DNA of 64,000 nt from Candidatus Heimdallarchaeota archaeon B3_Heim. Lineage in GTDB: Archaea > Asgardarchaeota > Heimdallarchaeia > Hodarchaeales > Hodarchaeaceae. The position numbers and the translations under genes were made by a program. The DNA is taken from contig NJBF01000012.1 in the NCBI GenBank assembly GCA_003144275.1, positions 1 through 64,000 of the forward strand, in the 5' to 3' direction. Below, one piece after another: positions 17,415 to 26,774 of this stretch (its first letter is position 1; every line of letters starts with the position of its first letter). The notes below the pieces were generated by a model. The model ran no database searches, was not told the origin of the DNA, and worked only from the letters and a program-made list of their open reading frames with translations.

Positions 17415-20400
17415 ATGATTTTTAGTATTTCGATATTTAGCTTAGGTAATCTTCCGTCTAGCCATCACACTGCTCCTAAAAATTCCGTGAATATTCTAAT
17501 TCTTTTAAAAAATGATGACTATGATAATAAGAGAAATAGGATGGAATTTAAACCAGTTTCTACCGAACTCAAAAATCTCCGACTTCAGCAACAATCGATC
17601 CCATCTTTTGGAGAAGAGCTGTATTCGATAAATGATACATACGGAATCACAACCTCAATGCAGTTTTTCCCAATTGCATTCTCTCCAAATGGATCTATTC
17701 TTGCCTCTATTAATGATAATCTATCCATCAGCTTATGGAATATCTCCTCTAATACAAAAATTAAAGATATTGGATTTCATTCTGCTCCTTTTGATTTTAT
17801 TGTATTTTCACCTGATGGTTCATTAATCGCTTCAGGGGGCGAATCTCCTGATTATTCTATAAAGTTATGGAATGTCTCTTCAGGAAATTTAGTAACAACA
17901 CTAACTGGTCATTCTAAGCCGGTAAAATCGGTAGATTTCTCTTCAAACGGTCTACTTCTTGCCTCAGGTGGAAGAGATAATAATCTAAAACTATGGAATA
18001 TAATGACAGGAGAAGTAAAAACAATTTCAGATGAGGGAAATTGGATTAATTCGATAGCTTTTTCTCCTACTGAACCAATTTTAGCAGCAGCTAATTCGAA
18101 CTCCGATATTACTGTATGGGAATTTACAAGTGGTACCCTACCGTTAAATGGAACAAAAATTGCTACCTTGAGTAACCACACACAAGCTGTCTATTCTCTG
18201 GATTTCTCTCCCAACGGACAAGTATTAGTTTCGGGTAGTAAAGATAAAACAATAAGACTTTGGGATATAACCTTATTAAAAGAATCTAGAACGTATACAC
18301 AAGAAATTATGTATACTTCATCAGAAATTAAATCAGTAGCTATGTCGGTAGATGGAACAACGTTTGCCTCAAGTTTCGAGGATCCATTAGAAGGACAATC
18401 CATCGTGAAATTATGGAATCGAACCTTTAGTCCTTTCCAACCTATAAATGCTAATTTATCAAGTCATCTGGATCAGATTCGATCTATAGTTTTCTCCCCT
18501 GATGCCTCGATTTTGGCCTCTAGTAGCTGGGATCGCTCTATCAAGATTTGGAATGTGATTCAAATTTCTAATGACCTTGATAATGATGGAATGGACGATA
18601 ATTGGGAGTCACTACATGGTCTCAATTCTACAGATTATTGGGACAAATTTGCGGATCTTGATCAAGATGGATTAACAAACAGAATGGAATTTTATTATAA
18701 TTTAAATGTAAGTAACAGGGATTCAGATGGCGATTCTCTCCCCGATGGCTGGGAATTTCTTTATACCCTTAATAATTCCAAGAATGATGCGAATTCTGAT
18801 TTTGATGAGGATGGCTTAACCAATTTTCAAGAGTATGAGAATGGAACTAATCCCATGAATCCGTTTGATGTATTTCTAGATCATGATGGTGACAACATGT
18901 CCACTGGTTGGGAAGCTTATTACGGTTTAGATCCCTTTAATCCTCAAGATGCTCAAATAGACCATGATTTGGATGGAATTCCAGATCTCTGGGAAGCTTA
19001 TTACAGATTAAATCCTATTGACTCTGAAGATGCACTCTTAGACAAGGACAAGGATGGAATGGATAATTTATGGGAACACCAGATGGGATTAGATCCTAGA
19101 AATAATAGTGATGCCTCTCTTGATAAGGATGGAGATAACCTCTTAAATCTGGAAGAATTTGATTTCAATTCATCTGCAATCTTATTGGATACTGATGGAG
19201 ACGGTATGAATGATTTTTATGAATATTCAAATGGATTTGATCCTCGGGATAAGTTTGACATTTATCAAGACTTTGATGGGGATGAGATGACGAATGGATG
19301 GGAAGCTTCTTATGGACTAGATCCCTTAAATTCCTCTGATGCTGAAGAAGATAATGATGGAGATGGAATACCCAATTTATATGAAGCCAATTATGGTTTG
19401 AATCCTATAGATCCTAAAGATGGAGTCATGGATCATGATGATGATGGAATGACGAATATTTGGGAACATCTTATGGGATTAGATCCTAGAAATAATAGTG
19501 ATGCCTCTCTTGATATGGATGGAGATAACCTCTCAAATTTGGAAGAATTTAATTTCACTTCATCTGCAATTCTTTTTGATTCTGATTTTGATGGCATGGA
19601 TGACTATTACGAGTCTCAAATGGGATTAGATCCAAATGAGGATGATTCCAATTTAGACAAAGACAATGATAGCATGCCAAATATTTGGGAATACAAAAAT
19701 TCTCTTAATGCAAATTTCTATAATGACAGTAAAATCGATTCTGATGGGGATGGAATTATTAATGTTGATGAATTCAACGAAGGGACCGATCCTAATAATT
19801 TTTGGAGTTTTCCATTGATTAGTTTTAGCCGAGTTCATTTACTAACAACATTATTTCTTGTTGTAGCTGGAGTGACTTTTTTTTCATTTTATATGTTCTT
19901 CCAAACTCAAAGACGTAATTTAATCGAAAAATCAATGGCTCCAGACTATCCTACTGCCCAATTGATCCTATCTTCAGGCTACAAGATATATCCTGAGTTG
20001 GTCCAATCGAAAAATGAGGCCATAGAAAAACTCCGTAAAGGACAGATACAATATCATCGAGGAAAGTTCCTTCAAGCAATTCAGTCATATGAACAAGGAT
20101 TGGCAGAGTTTGAACGCATTAAAAATGATCGATTCATTGCGGAATCGGTTTACCTAATTGCATGTAGTCAAAAGGAAATTTCACTTTTAGCTAAGGAAAG
20201 CTCTTTCTTAAAGCGATTTCCATCAACGATCCCTATTGGATCGAAAATTCATGGATTTGACCTTATGAATAAAGCGTTAGTAGCTGAACAGTCTCATAAT
20301 TGGGGAGCTGCAAGAAATTACTGGATAGCGGCGCAAAATACTTTTGATTTAAACCTGGAGTATCATACACAATGTCAAGGTGCGGTACTGGAATTAGATT

Positions 20401-20789
20401 TTCATTCTATACTAACAAATTCAGAGGATATAGATGAGAATCTATTCCTACAGAAGTTAGTTGAATGGATAGATCATTGTAAAGAAAAAAACTTATTTAC
20501 ACAACTTGCTCAAGGATATCTGTTACATGCAAGGTATACTTTTTCAAAATATGAGGTTGGTGAGGTTGAACAGTGGTATGACATGTGTATCTTGGTTTCA
20601 CGTGAAAATGGTTTGGTTAAGTATCTTAATTTGGCTCAAAATGGGAAAAAAAATCTGGAAAAATACAGAAAAAGAATTTCAGACTTACTGCAGGTAAAGC
20701 AAAGTTTAACTCCTGAACAACAAAAGGATCTATTCCGTGAATACATGCAAAAAGCACTAGAGACTATGGAAAATGATCAAATGGATTGA
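17415..20789 (+). CDS. WD40 / calcium-binding-repeat / transmembrane / TPR-like protein
   Basis: 1124 residues in four parts. (1) Seven WD40 blades (about 82-386), with motifs such as IKLWNV and IRLWDI. (2) About a dozen thrombospondin-type-3-like repeats with DxDxDG calcium loops (about 390-795), each with a W/YE...GLDP spacer. (3) One membrane helix (about 808-830) followed by basic QTQRR. (4) A cytoplasmic helical region of about 290 residues with a TPR-like segment (KGQIQYHRGKFLQAIQSYEQ). The WD40 and calcium parts are probably outside, the TPR part inside, as in a receptor or adhesin. The N-terminus looks incomplete (see upstream region). No family with this exact order was recognised. 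Confidence 0.75.
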   Translation: MIFSISIFSLGNLPSSHHTAPKNSVNILILLKNDDYDNKRNRMEFKPVSTELKNLRLQQQSIPSFGEELYSINDTYGITTSMQFFPIAFSPNGSILASINDNLSISLWNISSNTKIKDIGFHSAPFDFIVFSPDGSLIASGGESPDYSIKLWNVSSGNLVTTLTGHSKPVKSVDFSSNGLLLASGGRDNNLKLWNIMTGEVKTISDEGNWINSIAFSPTEPILAAANSNSDITVWEFTSGTLPLNGTKIATLSNHTQAVYSLDFSPNGQVLVSGSKDKTIRLWDITLLKESRTYTQEIMYTSSEIKSVAMSVDGTTFASSFEDPLEGQSIVKLWNRTFSPFQPINANLSSHLDQIRSIVFSPDASILASSSWDRSIKIWNVIQISNDLDNDGMDDNWESLHGLNSTDYWDKFADLDQDGLTNRMEFYYNLNVSNRDSDGDSLPDGWEFLYTLNNSKNDANSDFDEDGLTNFQEYENGTNPMNPFDVFLDHDGDNMSTGWEAYYGLDPFNPQDAQIDHDLDGIPDLWEAYYRLNPIDSEDALLDKDKDGMDNLWEHQMGLDPRNNSDASLDKDGDNLLNLEEFDFNSSAILLDTDGDGMNDFYEYSNGFDPRDKFDIYQDFDGDEMTNGWEASYGLDPLNSSDAEEDNDGDGIPNLYEANYGLNPIDPKDGVMDHDDDGMTNIWEHLMGLDPRNNSDASLDMDGDNLSNLEEFNFTSSAILFDSDFDGMDDYYESQMGLDPNEDDSNLDKDNDSMPNIWEYKNSLNANFYNDSKIDSDGDGIINVDEFNEGTDPNNFWSFPLISFSRVHLLTTLFLVVAGVTFFSFYMFFQTQRRNLIEKSMAPDYPTAQLILSSGYKIYPELVQSKNEAIEKLRKGQIQYHRGKFLQAIQSYEQGLAEFERIKNDRFIAESVYLIACSQKEISLLAKESSFLKRFPSTIPIGSKIHGFDLMNKALVAEQSHNWGAARNYWIAAQNTFDLNLEYHTQCQGAVLELDFHSILTNSEDIDENLFLQKLVEWIDHCKEKNLFTQLAQGYLLHARYTFSKYEVGEVEQWYDMCILVSRENGLVKYLNLAQNGKKNLEKYRKRISDLLQVKQSLTPEQQKDLFREYMQKALETMENDQMD
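18879..19658 (+). repeat. 390-base tandem duplication inside the calcium-repeat region
   Basis: Sequence at 18879-19268 recurs at 19269-19658 with a constant offset of 390 bases (130 codons). The closest part is 43 identical bases (19083-19125 and 19473-19515). Each unit codes for several DxDxDG calcium loops. The offset keeps the frame, so the protein was lengthened by duplication. Confidence 0.75.
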
Positions 20790-20869
20790 TTGGTTCCATT
20801 ATTTTTCTGGTATGTATTATCCTCTAAGAGTATGAATATCGGAAATATATCTATAAATGCTGTTCAGTT

Positions 20870-20899
20870 AAAAAAAGGGGGAAATGAGGATAATCCTCA
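20870..20899 (-). terminator. hairpin and T-run after the SBBP-repeat gene
   Basis: On the minus strand, TGAGGAT-T-ATCCTCA (20885-20899) comes right after the stop of the beta-propeller gene and is followed by CCCCC and seven T residues. It is a compact stem of 7 base pairs with a T-tract, so probably a transcript end. The stem also lies downstream of the convergent WD40 gene. Confidence 0.5.
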
Positions 20900-20900
20900 C

Positions 20901-22643
20901 TTATGTTATTTTCCGTCTTTTTACATAAAAAGCTAAGGATACCATCGTGAACATAATGAGTTCCAATGGAATAAAAGACGCCTGGTTTGAATCTGTGTCA
21001 GTAGTAGAAGGTTCTGAAGTGGTTGTAGTAGAAGATTCAGGAGTAAAATCGATGGTAGAATTACTGAATTTTGTTACAAACAGTGATTTTACTGTCCCAT
21101 ATTCTGAAACTAATGTATGATTACTTGTTGGTAAACCTCCATTTGTATATCCCGTTATTATGATATCATTATCATCTAAAGTGATTTCGAATGCTCCATC
21201 ATAGCCAGGTCCACCAAAAAATGATGAATATAACAGGTCAGAACCATCAGCAGCTAAAACACTTACGAATGCATCATCATAATAATTATCTGGAGGGGTA
21301 TTATCTAGTGTATACATTGGTTTCACAGGAAAATCACTGGAATACGTGTGTCCAGTTATGTAAATATTATCATTTTCATCTAATACTATGTCCCGACAGA
21401 ATTCATAGCTAATACTTCCACCAACGTAAGTTGAGAATAGAATACTTGATCCATCTGCAGAAATTTTAGTAACGAAAATATCAGCGAGAATATTTTCCCA
21501 AAATCCACCTTGAAAATTTGGATTATATGAATTCGCGGTAACAGGGAAATCACTTGACCCAGTATGGCCTGCAATTATGACATTATCTGCACTGTCTATA
21601 GCAAGTGCATTAATATATTCTCCTCCAGTTCCTCCAAGATAAGTCGAATATAATAAATCAGAACCATCAGCAGAGAGTTTGCTCAAAGTTAATTCGGCAC
21701 CTTTTAAATCTTCTCCGGGTAGAGATCCTATTCCGCCATTAGATGTTGTATTCAAGGCATCAGGCGTAACTGGATAGTTATTTGAGCTAGTAGTTCCACC
21801 AATATAGATATTTCCAGCACTATCGAGATCAATCTTGGGATTCATATCCCACTGACTTCCACCAATGAATGTTGAAAATTCTAATGTTGATCCATCAGAA
21901 GACAAACAGGCAACAAAGAGGTCTTCATGTCCTCCATGTGTTCTGTTATATGCGCCAAGCGTTGTTGGAAAATCACTCGATTCAGTATTCCCTGCTAAGT
22001 AAATTCTGTCAGAACTATCAACTCGAATATTTATGATAGAGTCTTGGCCACTTCCACCAATCAAAGTGGAAAAGAGAAGTTCCGATCCATCGGCAGAAAG
22101 TTTCGTGATGACGGCATCAAAATCCCCACCATTATATATTCGGTCATAAGCCCCAACGGTTGTTGGAAATTCGATAGAGGAGGTATAACTACCAAGAATA
22201 ACATTGTCATTGCTATCAAGGGCTATACGGACAATGCCATCACCAAAATTTCCTTGTGTTCCTCCTATAAATGTGGAAAAGATCAGTTCGGATCCATCAG
22301 GAGAAAATCTTGCAACAAAGATGTCGCTATCACTATCGCTTTTTGTCCGATTAAAGGCATTAGCTGTGGTCGGAAAATAAGAAGTAGACGTCCAACCTGC
22401 GATAAAGATGCTATTATCACTTCCGATAGCAGTCGAAAAGCTCTCATCACCAAAGATACGAGCTCCAATATACGCGGTAAAATTTACTGCTAGGTTAAGA
22501 CTTTCTATAGATTGTGTTTTTTGAACTTTTCCAAGACTTAACTCACTATGTGAATTATTCATTATTCCAACTTCGAGATCACTGATTAATGTCATATTAA
22601 AAATCAATAATGCCGAAGCGAGTAAAAAATATTTACTTTTCAT
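20901..22643 (-). CDS. secreted, C-terminally anchored SBBP-repeat beta-propeller protein
   Basis: An N-terminal signal peptide (MKSKYFLLASALLIF) is followed by seven or eight SBBP-type repeats of about 60 residues, each with DS-DN-YI-G-T-SSDFP, then KLSADGS-LL-ST-IGG. Such repeats fold as beta-propellers. A Ser/Thr-rich stalk (about 535-555) leads to a C-terminal membrane helix ending in KRRKIT, so the protein is anchored facing outwards. A surface binding or adhesion role is likely; no enzyme motif was seen. AGAGGT precedes the ATG. It is convergent with the WD40/calcium-repeat gene, giving two large surface proteins side by side. Confidence 0.8.
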   Translation of the reverse strand: MKSKYFLLASALLIFNMTLISDLEVGIMNNSHSELSLGKVQKTQSIESLNLAVNFTAYIGARIFGDESFSTAIGSDNSIFIAGWTSTSYFPTTANAFNRTKSDSDSDIFVARFSPDGSELIFSTFIGGTQGNFGDGIVRIALDSNDNVILGSYTSSIEFPTTVGAYDRIYNGGDFDAVITKLSADGSELLFSTLIGGSGQDSIINIRVDSSDRIYLAGNTESSDFPTTLGAYNRTHGGHEDLFVACLSSDGSTLEFSTFIGGSQWDMNPKIDLDSAGNIYIGGTTSSNNYPVTPDALNTTSNGGIGSLPGEDLKGAELTLSKLSADGSDLLYSTYLGGTGGEYINALAIDSADNVIIAGHTGSSDFPVTANSYNPNFQGGFWENILADIFVTKISADGSSILFSTYVGGSISYEFCRDIVLDENDNIYITGHTYSSDFPVKPMYTLDNTPPDNYYDDAFVSVLAADGSDLLYSSFFGGPGYDGAFEITLDDNDIIITGYTNGGLPTSNHTLVSEYGTVKSLFVTKFSNSTIDFTPESSTTTTSEPSTTDTDSNQASFIPLELIMFTMVSLAFYVKRRKIT

Positions 22644-23149
22644 TCTGTATTACCTCTTTTATGTGTGATACATTAAATTGATCACATGAGGATGAATTTC
22701 TTCATAATTTAACTATAATTGCTCAATATCTGTTGAGTTAAATATAATTGATATACTTAGGGAAGTAGCTTATATCAATAGTAATAGCAATTATACGAGT
22801 ATCCAAACTTATTATAGATTTCACTTCTATTTCGTAAATTACCAATTTCCATAGTAATATTTGGTATTGATCCTTTAGAACAATGAATAATTCGTCTAAT
22901 TCATTGATATTAACCTCTAGTTACTCTCATTATATAGAGAAGTATCCAGCTGGTCAATTTTTATTGAGTAAAACATTAAATTCATATTAGCTTTCAATTT
23001 TTTATGAAAGATCAATGTGTACTAAATAATAATTAACGTTTTTCTATCAAGAAAGACGGTTTATCCAAAATAGATCGAAATTCAGGACAAAGATTTTTTA
23101 GTTACGATTCATGAATTCAAATTTATAATGAATATTTGGAGGATTTAGA
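22644..23149. other. AT-rich intergenic region
   Basis: 506 bases with no convincing gene on either strand. It separates the divergent surface-protein and MinD-like genes. A weak inverted pair (ACCAA ... TTGGT around 22840-22870) is the only structure seen. GGAGGA before 23150 is the ribosome site of the next gene. Confidence 0.5.
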
Positions 23150-23992
23150 TTGAAATCACTGGCAATATTATCACACAAAGGTGGAGTTGGTAAAACAATT
23201 TTAGCAGTAAATTTAGCCATTCATTTAGCAGCAGAGGGTAAAAATATTTGCCTAATCGATAGTGATTTTCACGGACCTTCAATCTTAACGTTCTTTACTC
23301 CCAAATCGGAGATCCATTGGATTAACAGTTTTCTAACAGGTGAATCTTCTCTCGAGGAATGTTTACAGGATTTAAGTAACGATTTAGCCTTATCAGGAAA
23401 ATTGCTAGTTGCATTTGCTGATCCCACACCAGAATCAATCCAGAATGTAATCCGTCTTGATCAAAACACTTCAATGAAAATGCTCCATTATCTCATGAAA
23501 ATGAAGAGTATGTTACGAGAGGAGCCATATTCCATCGATTACCTAATTCTTGATTGTTCACCTGGGACAGGGTTTTCAACCATCAATGTAATGGTCATTA
23601 CAGAAATTATACTCTTTATGGTTAAAGTAACAAATGCCGATATTATTGGAACCTCGCACATGATTGAAGGATTACATAAACAACTTAAAAGTAGAACAAA
23701 AATTATTGCTAATCAAATTCCTTCAGACTTTTTAAATGACCAAACTAAAAAAGAACATTTTCAAAAATTGATTGAGAATCTGCTTAAAAAAGATCTTGGT
23801 GACAAAACTGTAGATTTCATGGGATGGATACCGAATGATCTGGACTTATACAAAACCGAATTCGAAACAGCAATAAAAACTCTAGAAGGAAACCCTACAA
23901 GAAGAATGATTCACACACTAGACAAACCAGACCATATCATTTCTAAGATTATCAAAGAATTAGCTAATAACCTATTCGGAGACAACAACTGA
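23150..23992 (+). CDS. MinD/ParA-type P-loop ATPase
   Basis: A deviant Walker A, SHKGGVGKT (about 8-16), with DSDFHGPS and the Walker B-like YLILDCSPGTG mark the SIMIBI class ATPases (MinD, ParA, Mrp). The early Lys in KGG is the signature lysine that makes these proteins dimerise on ATP. At 280 residues it is a single-domain member. TTG start with GGAGGA 8 bases upstream. The next gene starts directly after its stop (TGA then ATG), so they form a pair. A role in positioning, or switch control together with the longin-like partner, is inferred from pairing. Confidence 0.85.
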   Translation: MKSLAILSHKGGVGKTILAVNLAIHLAAEGKNICLIDSDFHGPSILTFFTPKSEIHWINSFLTGESSLEECLQDLSNDLALSGKLLVAFADPTPESIQNVIRLDQNTSMKMLHYLMKMKSMLREEPYSIDYLILDCSPGTGFSTINVMVITEIILFMVKVTNADIIGTSHMIEGLHKQLKSRTKIIANQIPSDFLNDQTKKEHFQKLIENLLKKDLGDKTVDFMGWIPNDLDLYKTEFETAIKTLEGNPTRRMIHTLDKPDHIISKIIKELANNLFGDNN

Positions 23993-24628
23993 ATGATTGC
24001 TTATGCAGTTTATGTCATTTCAATGGATGGAAGACCACTTGTTTCGGAAACTTTTCAGTCCGCTGAGACTATTCCCAATGAAATGTTGTTAGCAGGATTA
24101 ATGACTGCTCTTCAAGGGGTCGCTACTGAATTAAGTCAAGGTAAATCTGGGTTAAAAAGTATTAAAATTGATAATTTATCCTATCATTTCAAATCATTTG
24201 GCCAATACCAAATTGTTTTAGTAACAGATTTACCGGAGACTCCAGAAAATGTGCTCCACCGATTGGGTATACAATTCATGAAAGATTTTGGAGAACAGCT
24301 GATCAAAGATTCACTCGATCTTAACACTTTCCAACCATTTAGTGATACAATTAATGAAATCGTGAGAGAAGAGCTAACTATTGATAATTCTAAGATGATT
24401 ATCCCTACCAAAAAATTTAGTTCTGGCGAATTGTATCAGCTACCATCTCACTTACAACCCACTGCACTAGCAATGATAGCTTTAAAGGAGGGGAATGTCG
24501 AAGAAATAGCCTCTGAAAGTGAAAAGAGCATCGAAGATACAGTTGACAATTTAGAATCTCTTCAAGATATGGGATTAATTGGTAAAAAAGTCACTAACGA
24601 TCACGTGAGTTATTTTTGCTCATTTTAA
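23993..24628 (+). CDS. longin/roadblock-like domain fused to a winged helix
   Basis: The first 105 residues look like the alpha/beta longin-roadblock fold: YAVYVISMDGRPLVSETF, a helix LLAGLMTALQGVATEL, then strands and a long C-terminal helix. Such domains serve as GTPase or ATPase partners in archaea and eukaryotes. The last 60 residues (LPSHLQPTALAMIALKEGNV onwards) look like a winged helix. ATG follows the ATPase stop without a gap, so the two are translated together. The combination suggests an ATPase-controlled regulator. The longin call is by pattern, not by alignment, and a profilin-like or unrelated alpha/beta fold remains possible. Confidence 0.55.
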   Translation: MIAYAVYVISMDGRPLVSETFQSAETIPNEMLLAGLMTALQGVATELSQGKSGLKSIKIDNLSYHFKSFGQYQIVLVTDLPETPENVLHRLGIQFMKDFGEQLIKDSLDLNTFQPFSDTINEIVREELTIDNSKMIIPTKKFSSGELYQLPSHLQPTALAMIALKEGNVEEIASESEKSIEDTVDNLESLQDMGLIGKKVTNDHVSYFCSF

Positions 24629-24633
24629 AAACC

Positions 24634-26577
24634 TCAGAATGAATCCTGCCCATATTGCTTGTAATTTGCTACTACATTCTTGATAAAAGTCCAATTCAAC
24701 AATTGGATGTTATCTAGATTCTTTGACCCAATTTTTAGTTCAAAATTTTCCCCTAAATTCTTGACATCGTCAGGTTCAAGTTTTAAATGTATCAATACTA
24801 ATTTACCCTCATTATTCAATTCGAAGCGTGTATTAAGGCAAAGCCAATGAAAAAAATCTATTGATTTGTCAATATTTACTTGATTTATCGATTCCCAAAT
24901 CGTGTATACAGATGGAACAAGGGTCTCGAATTTTCGTTTAAGAAAAGAATAGATATCTGACGATCTTGGATCAAGAATGATCTTGCATACTTCTGTAGCC
25001 CATTCTTGGTGATAAAAGGAAATTATTTCAAGTTTTTTAAGGCTACTAGATGAACTCTCATACTTTATAGGGGGTAATAATCTAACGAAAGGATTTGTCC
25101 AATGAGCTACTGTGGATTTAACTTTATTTTTCCAATCTCCTTCAGGATATAATTCAGATAATTCTTGTTTAAACGAATTTTCAAGAAATAAGATGAGTTT
25201 GAGTTGTAAGATGTTTTTTTCACCGCGTAATGAATACAATAGTGAAATTAATGAATAAAGTACAAGCGGGAATGTATTATCAATGACAGATTTTTGTAAA
25301 TTTGCCAAGGCGACTTTCAGAAAACCCAAAGAAACAACCATTGCCCAAGGTGACTCGAATGTTTTGTAGGGTTCAGAAGGGCGATTAGTCCATGGAATAA
25401 TGGTAACAAGAACATCGAGTCCTACCCATTTTACCCATTCAGAAAAATATGGGCGCCAATCATCCCAAATGCTGTTTAAATCGAATTGAAGAGCAACTTC
25501 AAAAGGTTGTATTTCCAGTTGTAATTTTTCTACTAATGCGAGAAATTCTTGCTTTCCTGGTGCGGATTGTGGGGAACTCTGTATCACTGACTGTGTGAAT
25601 GCAATGAGAACTGACCATGATTGTGTCCCTGCATCAGTGACCATTTTCTGGATTTTTTCAAGAATTTCGAATGGGACCAAGTGCACATCTTCAATTATAA
25701 CAAGCCATCTAGGGGTTTCTCTCTCTTTTGACATATTACTTGATAAAATAGAAAATAGGGAATCCCACTCTACCTCACCCATATCTTTGGGATTCTCAAT
25801 AAATAAAACTGGTGTCTGGAATAAACGCACCCACCAACTCGCAATATATAATAATAACCGACTCTTCCCCATCCCTGTTGTAGCAAATAGTCCTGCTTTT
25901 CCGCGAGTCTTTAGAACTTCTTGCATCGGTTGAATCAAAGATTTGAGAGGGGGTACGGACAACGATGCATCCATTAAGCAAAAATCTTGTAATCCCCGTG
26001 TTCCGTATGCTAATTTTAATAGACGATCTTCTAACCATTTTCTAGAGTAATCTTCCTCCAATAATGCATCTAATGGTTTAATAAATTGTTTGATCCATTC
26101 ACGAGGTGAAATTGACTGTTCTATTGGTTCTGGTAAAGGAAGAAATATGTTTTCTTCCATCATTGGTGTATTTTTTCCTACAAAAAAATTGAATGATCGT
26201 ATACTAGGTGGTAATTCATCTGGTCTTTTAGGAAGAGAAATTGGTTCAGACAATAGGCCACTGGGAATGCGTACTTCTGAACCGACAACTGATCCTGCTC
26301 CAGAAAGTTGAATATAATTTATTTGATCCATTTCATAGGCTTCTATGAACTTTAGGGTAGTAATTCCGAATTCAGTAAGTTCGTAATATGATTCCTTCTT
26401 CTGTATTAAGTTTGATTCAACTAGTTTTTTAATATGAAAACTAAATTTATTACTTCTAATACCCTCAAAGCATGCTAATAATTCCGAAAAGGACTTTCTA
26501 CTGAAATTAAGCTGCTTTACAACTTCAAAGCGAATTTCTTGACTAAGAATATCAAAAACTTTGAGAGTTTCTTTCAT
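24634..26577 (-). CDS. ArsR-type winged helix fused to a P-loop ATPase (STAND-like regulator)
   Basis: Residues 1-90 form a winged helix of ArsR/DUF7342 style (LSQEIRFEVVKQL; FSFHIKKLVESNLI). A linker of about 130 residues leads to a P-loop ATPase: Walker A ATTGMGKSR (about 230-238) and Walker B WLVIIEDVHL (about 290). The C-terminal 300 residues are helical. This is the layout of archaeal STAND-type regulators in which the ATPase acts as a switch. Its stop is only 5 bases from that of the longin-winged-helix gene, convergently. The trigger and targets are unknown. Confidence 0.7.
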   Translation of the reverse strand: MKETLKVFDILSQEIRFEVVKQLNFSRKSFSELLACFEGIRSNKFSFHIKKLVESNLIQKKESYYELTEFGITTLKFIEAYEMDQINYIQLSGAGSVVGSEVRIPSGLLSEPISLPKRPDELPPSIRSFNFFVGKNTPMMEENIFLPLPEPIEQSISPREWIKQFIKPLDALLEEDYSRKWLEDRLLKLAYGTRGLQDFCLMDASLSVPPLKSLIQPMQEVLKTRGKAGLFATTGMGKSRLLLYIASWWVRLFQTPVLFIENPKDMGEVEWDSLFSILSSNMSKERETPRWLVIIEDVHLVPFEILEKIQKMVTDAGTQSWSVLIAFTQSVIQSSPQSAPGKQEFLALVEKLQLEIQPFEVALQFDLNSIWDDWRPYFSEWVKWVGLDVLVTIIPWTNRPSEPYKTFESPWAMVVSLGFLKVALANLQKSVIDNTFPLVLYSLISLLYSLRGEKNILQLKLILFLENSFKQELSELYPEGDWKNKVKSTVAHWTNPFVRLLPPIKYESSSSSLKKLEIISFYHQEWATEVCKIILDPRSSDIYSFLKRKFETLVPSVYTIWESINQVNIDKSIDFFHWLCLNTRFELNNEGKLVLIHLKLEPDDVKNLGENFELKIGSKNLDNIQLLNWTFIKNVVANYKQYGQDSF

Positions 26578-26601
26578 ATCAGGCCGAACCCTAAAGTTGA
26601 A

Positions 26602-26760
26602 ATGGAAAACTGTATTTTAATATTCTTACCTGCAACAATATTGGTGTTAAATGCTTTTTCATTGCTATCTTATTTTCGTGTAGAAGTCTCAAAGAAAGTG
26701 ACCCAGCTTCAAATCAAAGGAAAAGATTTTATTGAAAATTTTAGAAAAAGGAAGAATTAG
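26602..26760 (+). CDS. small single-helix membrane protein (hypothetical)
   Basis: 52 residues: MENCILIFLPATILVLNAF gives a membrane helix and is followed by a charged amphipathic tail. It lies 14 bases before the threonine/serine dehydratase start, in the same direction, and runs divergent from the STAND-type gene. I preferred the ATG at 26602 because an earlier start would sit inside that gene. No homologue is recognised, and no clear ribosome site is visible. Confidence 0.35.
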   Translation: MENCILIFLPATILVLNAFSLLSYFRVEVSKKVTQLQIKGKDFIENFRKRKN

Positions 26761-26774
26761 AAGAAGGATTTAAC

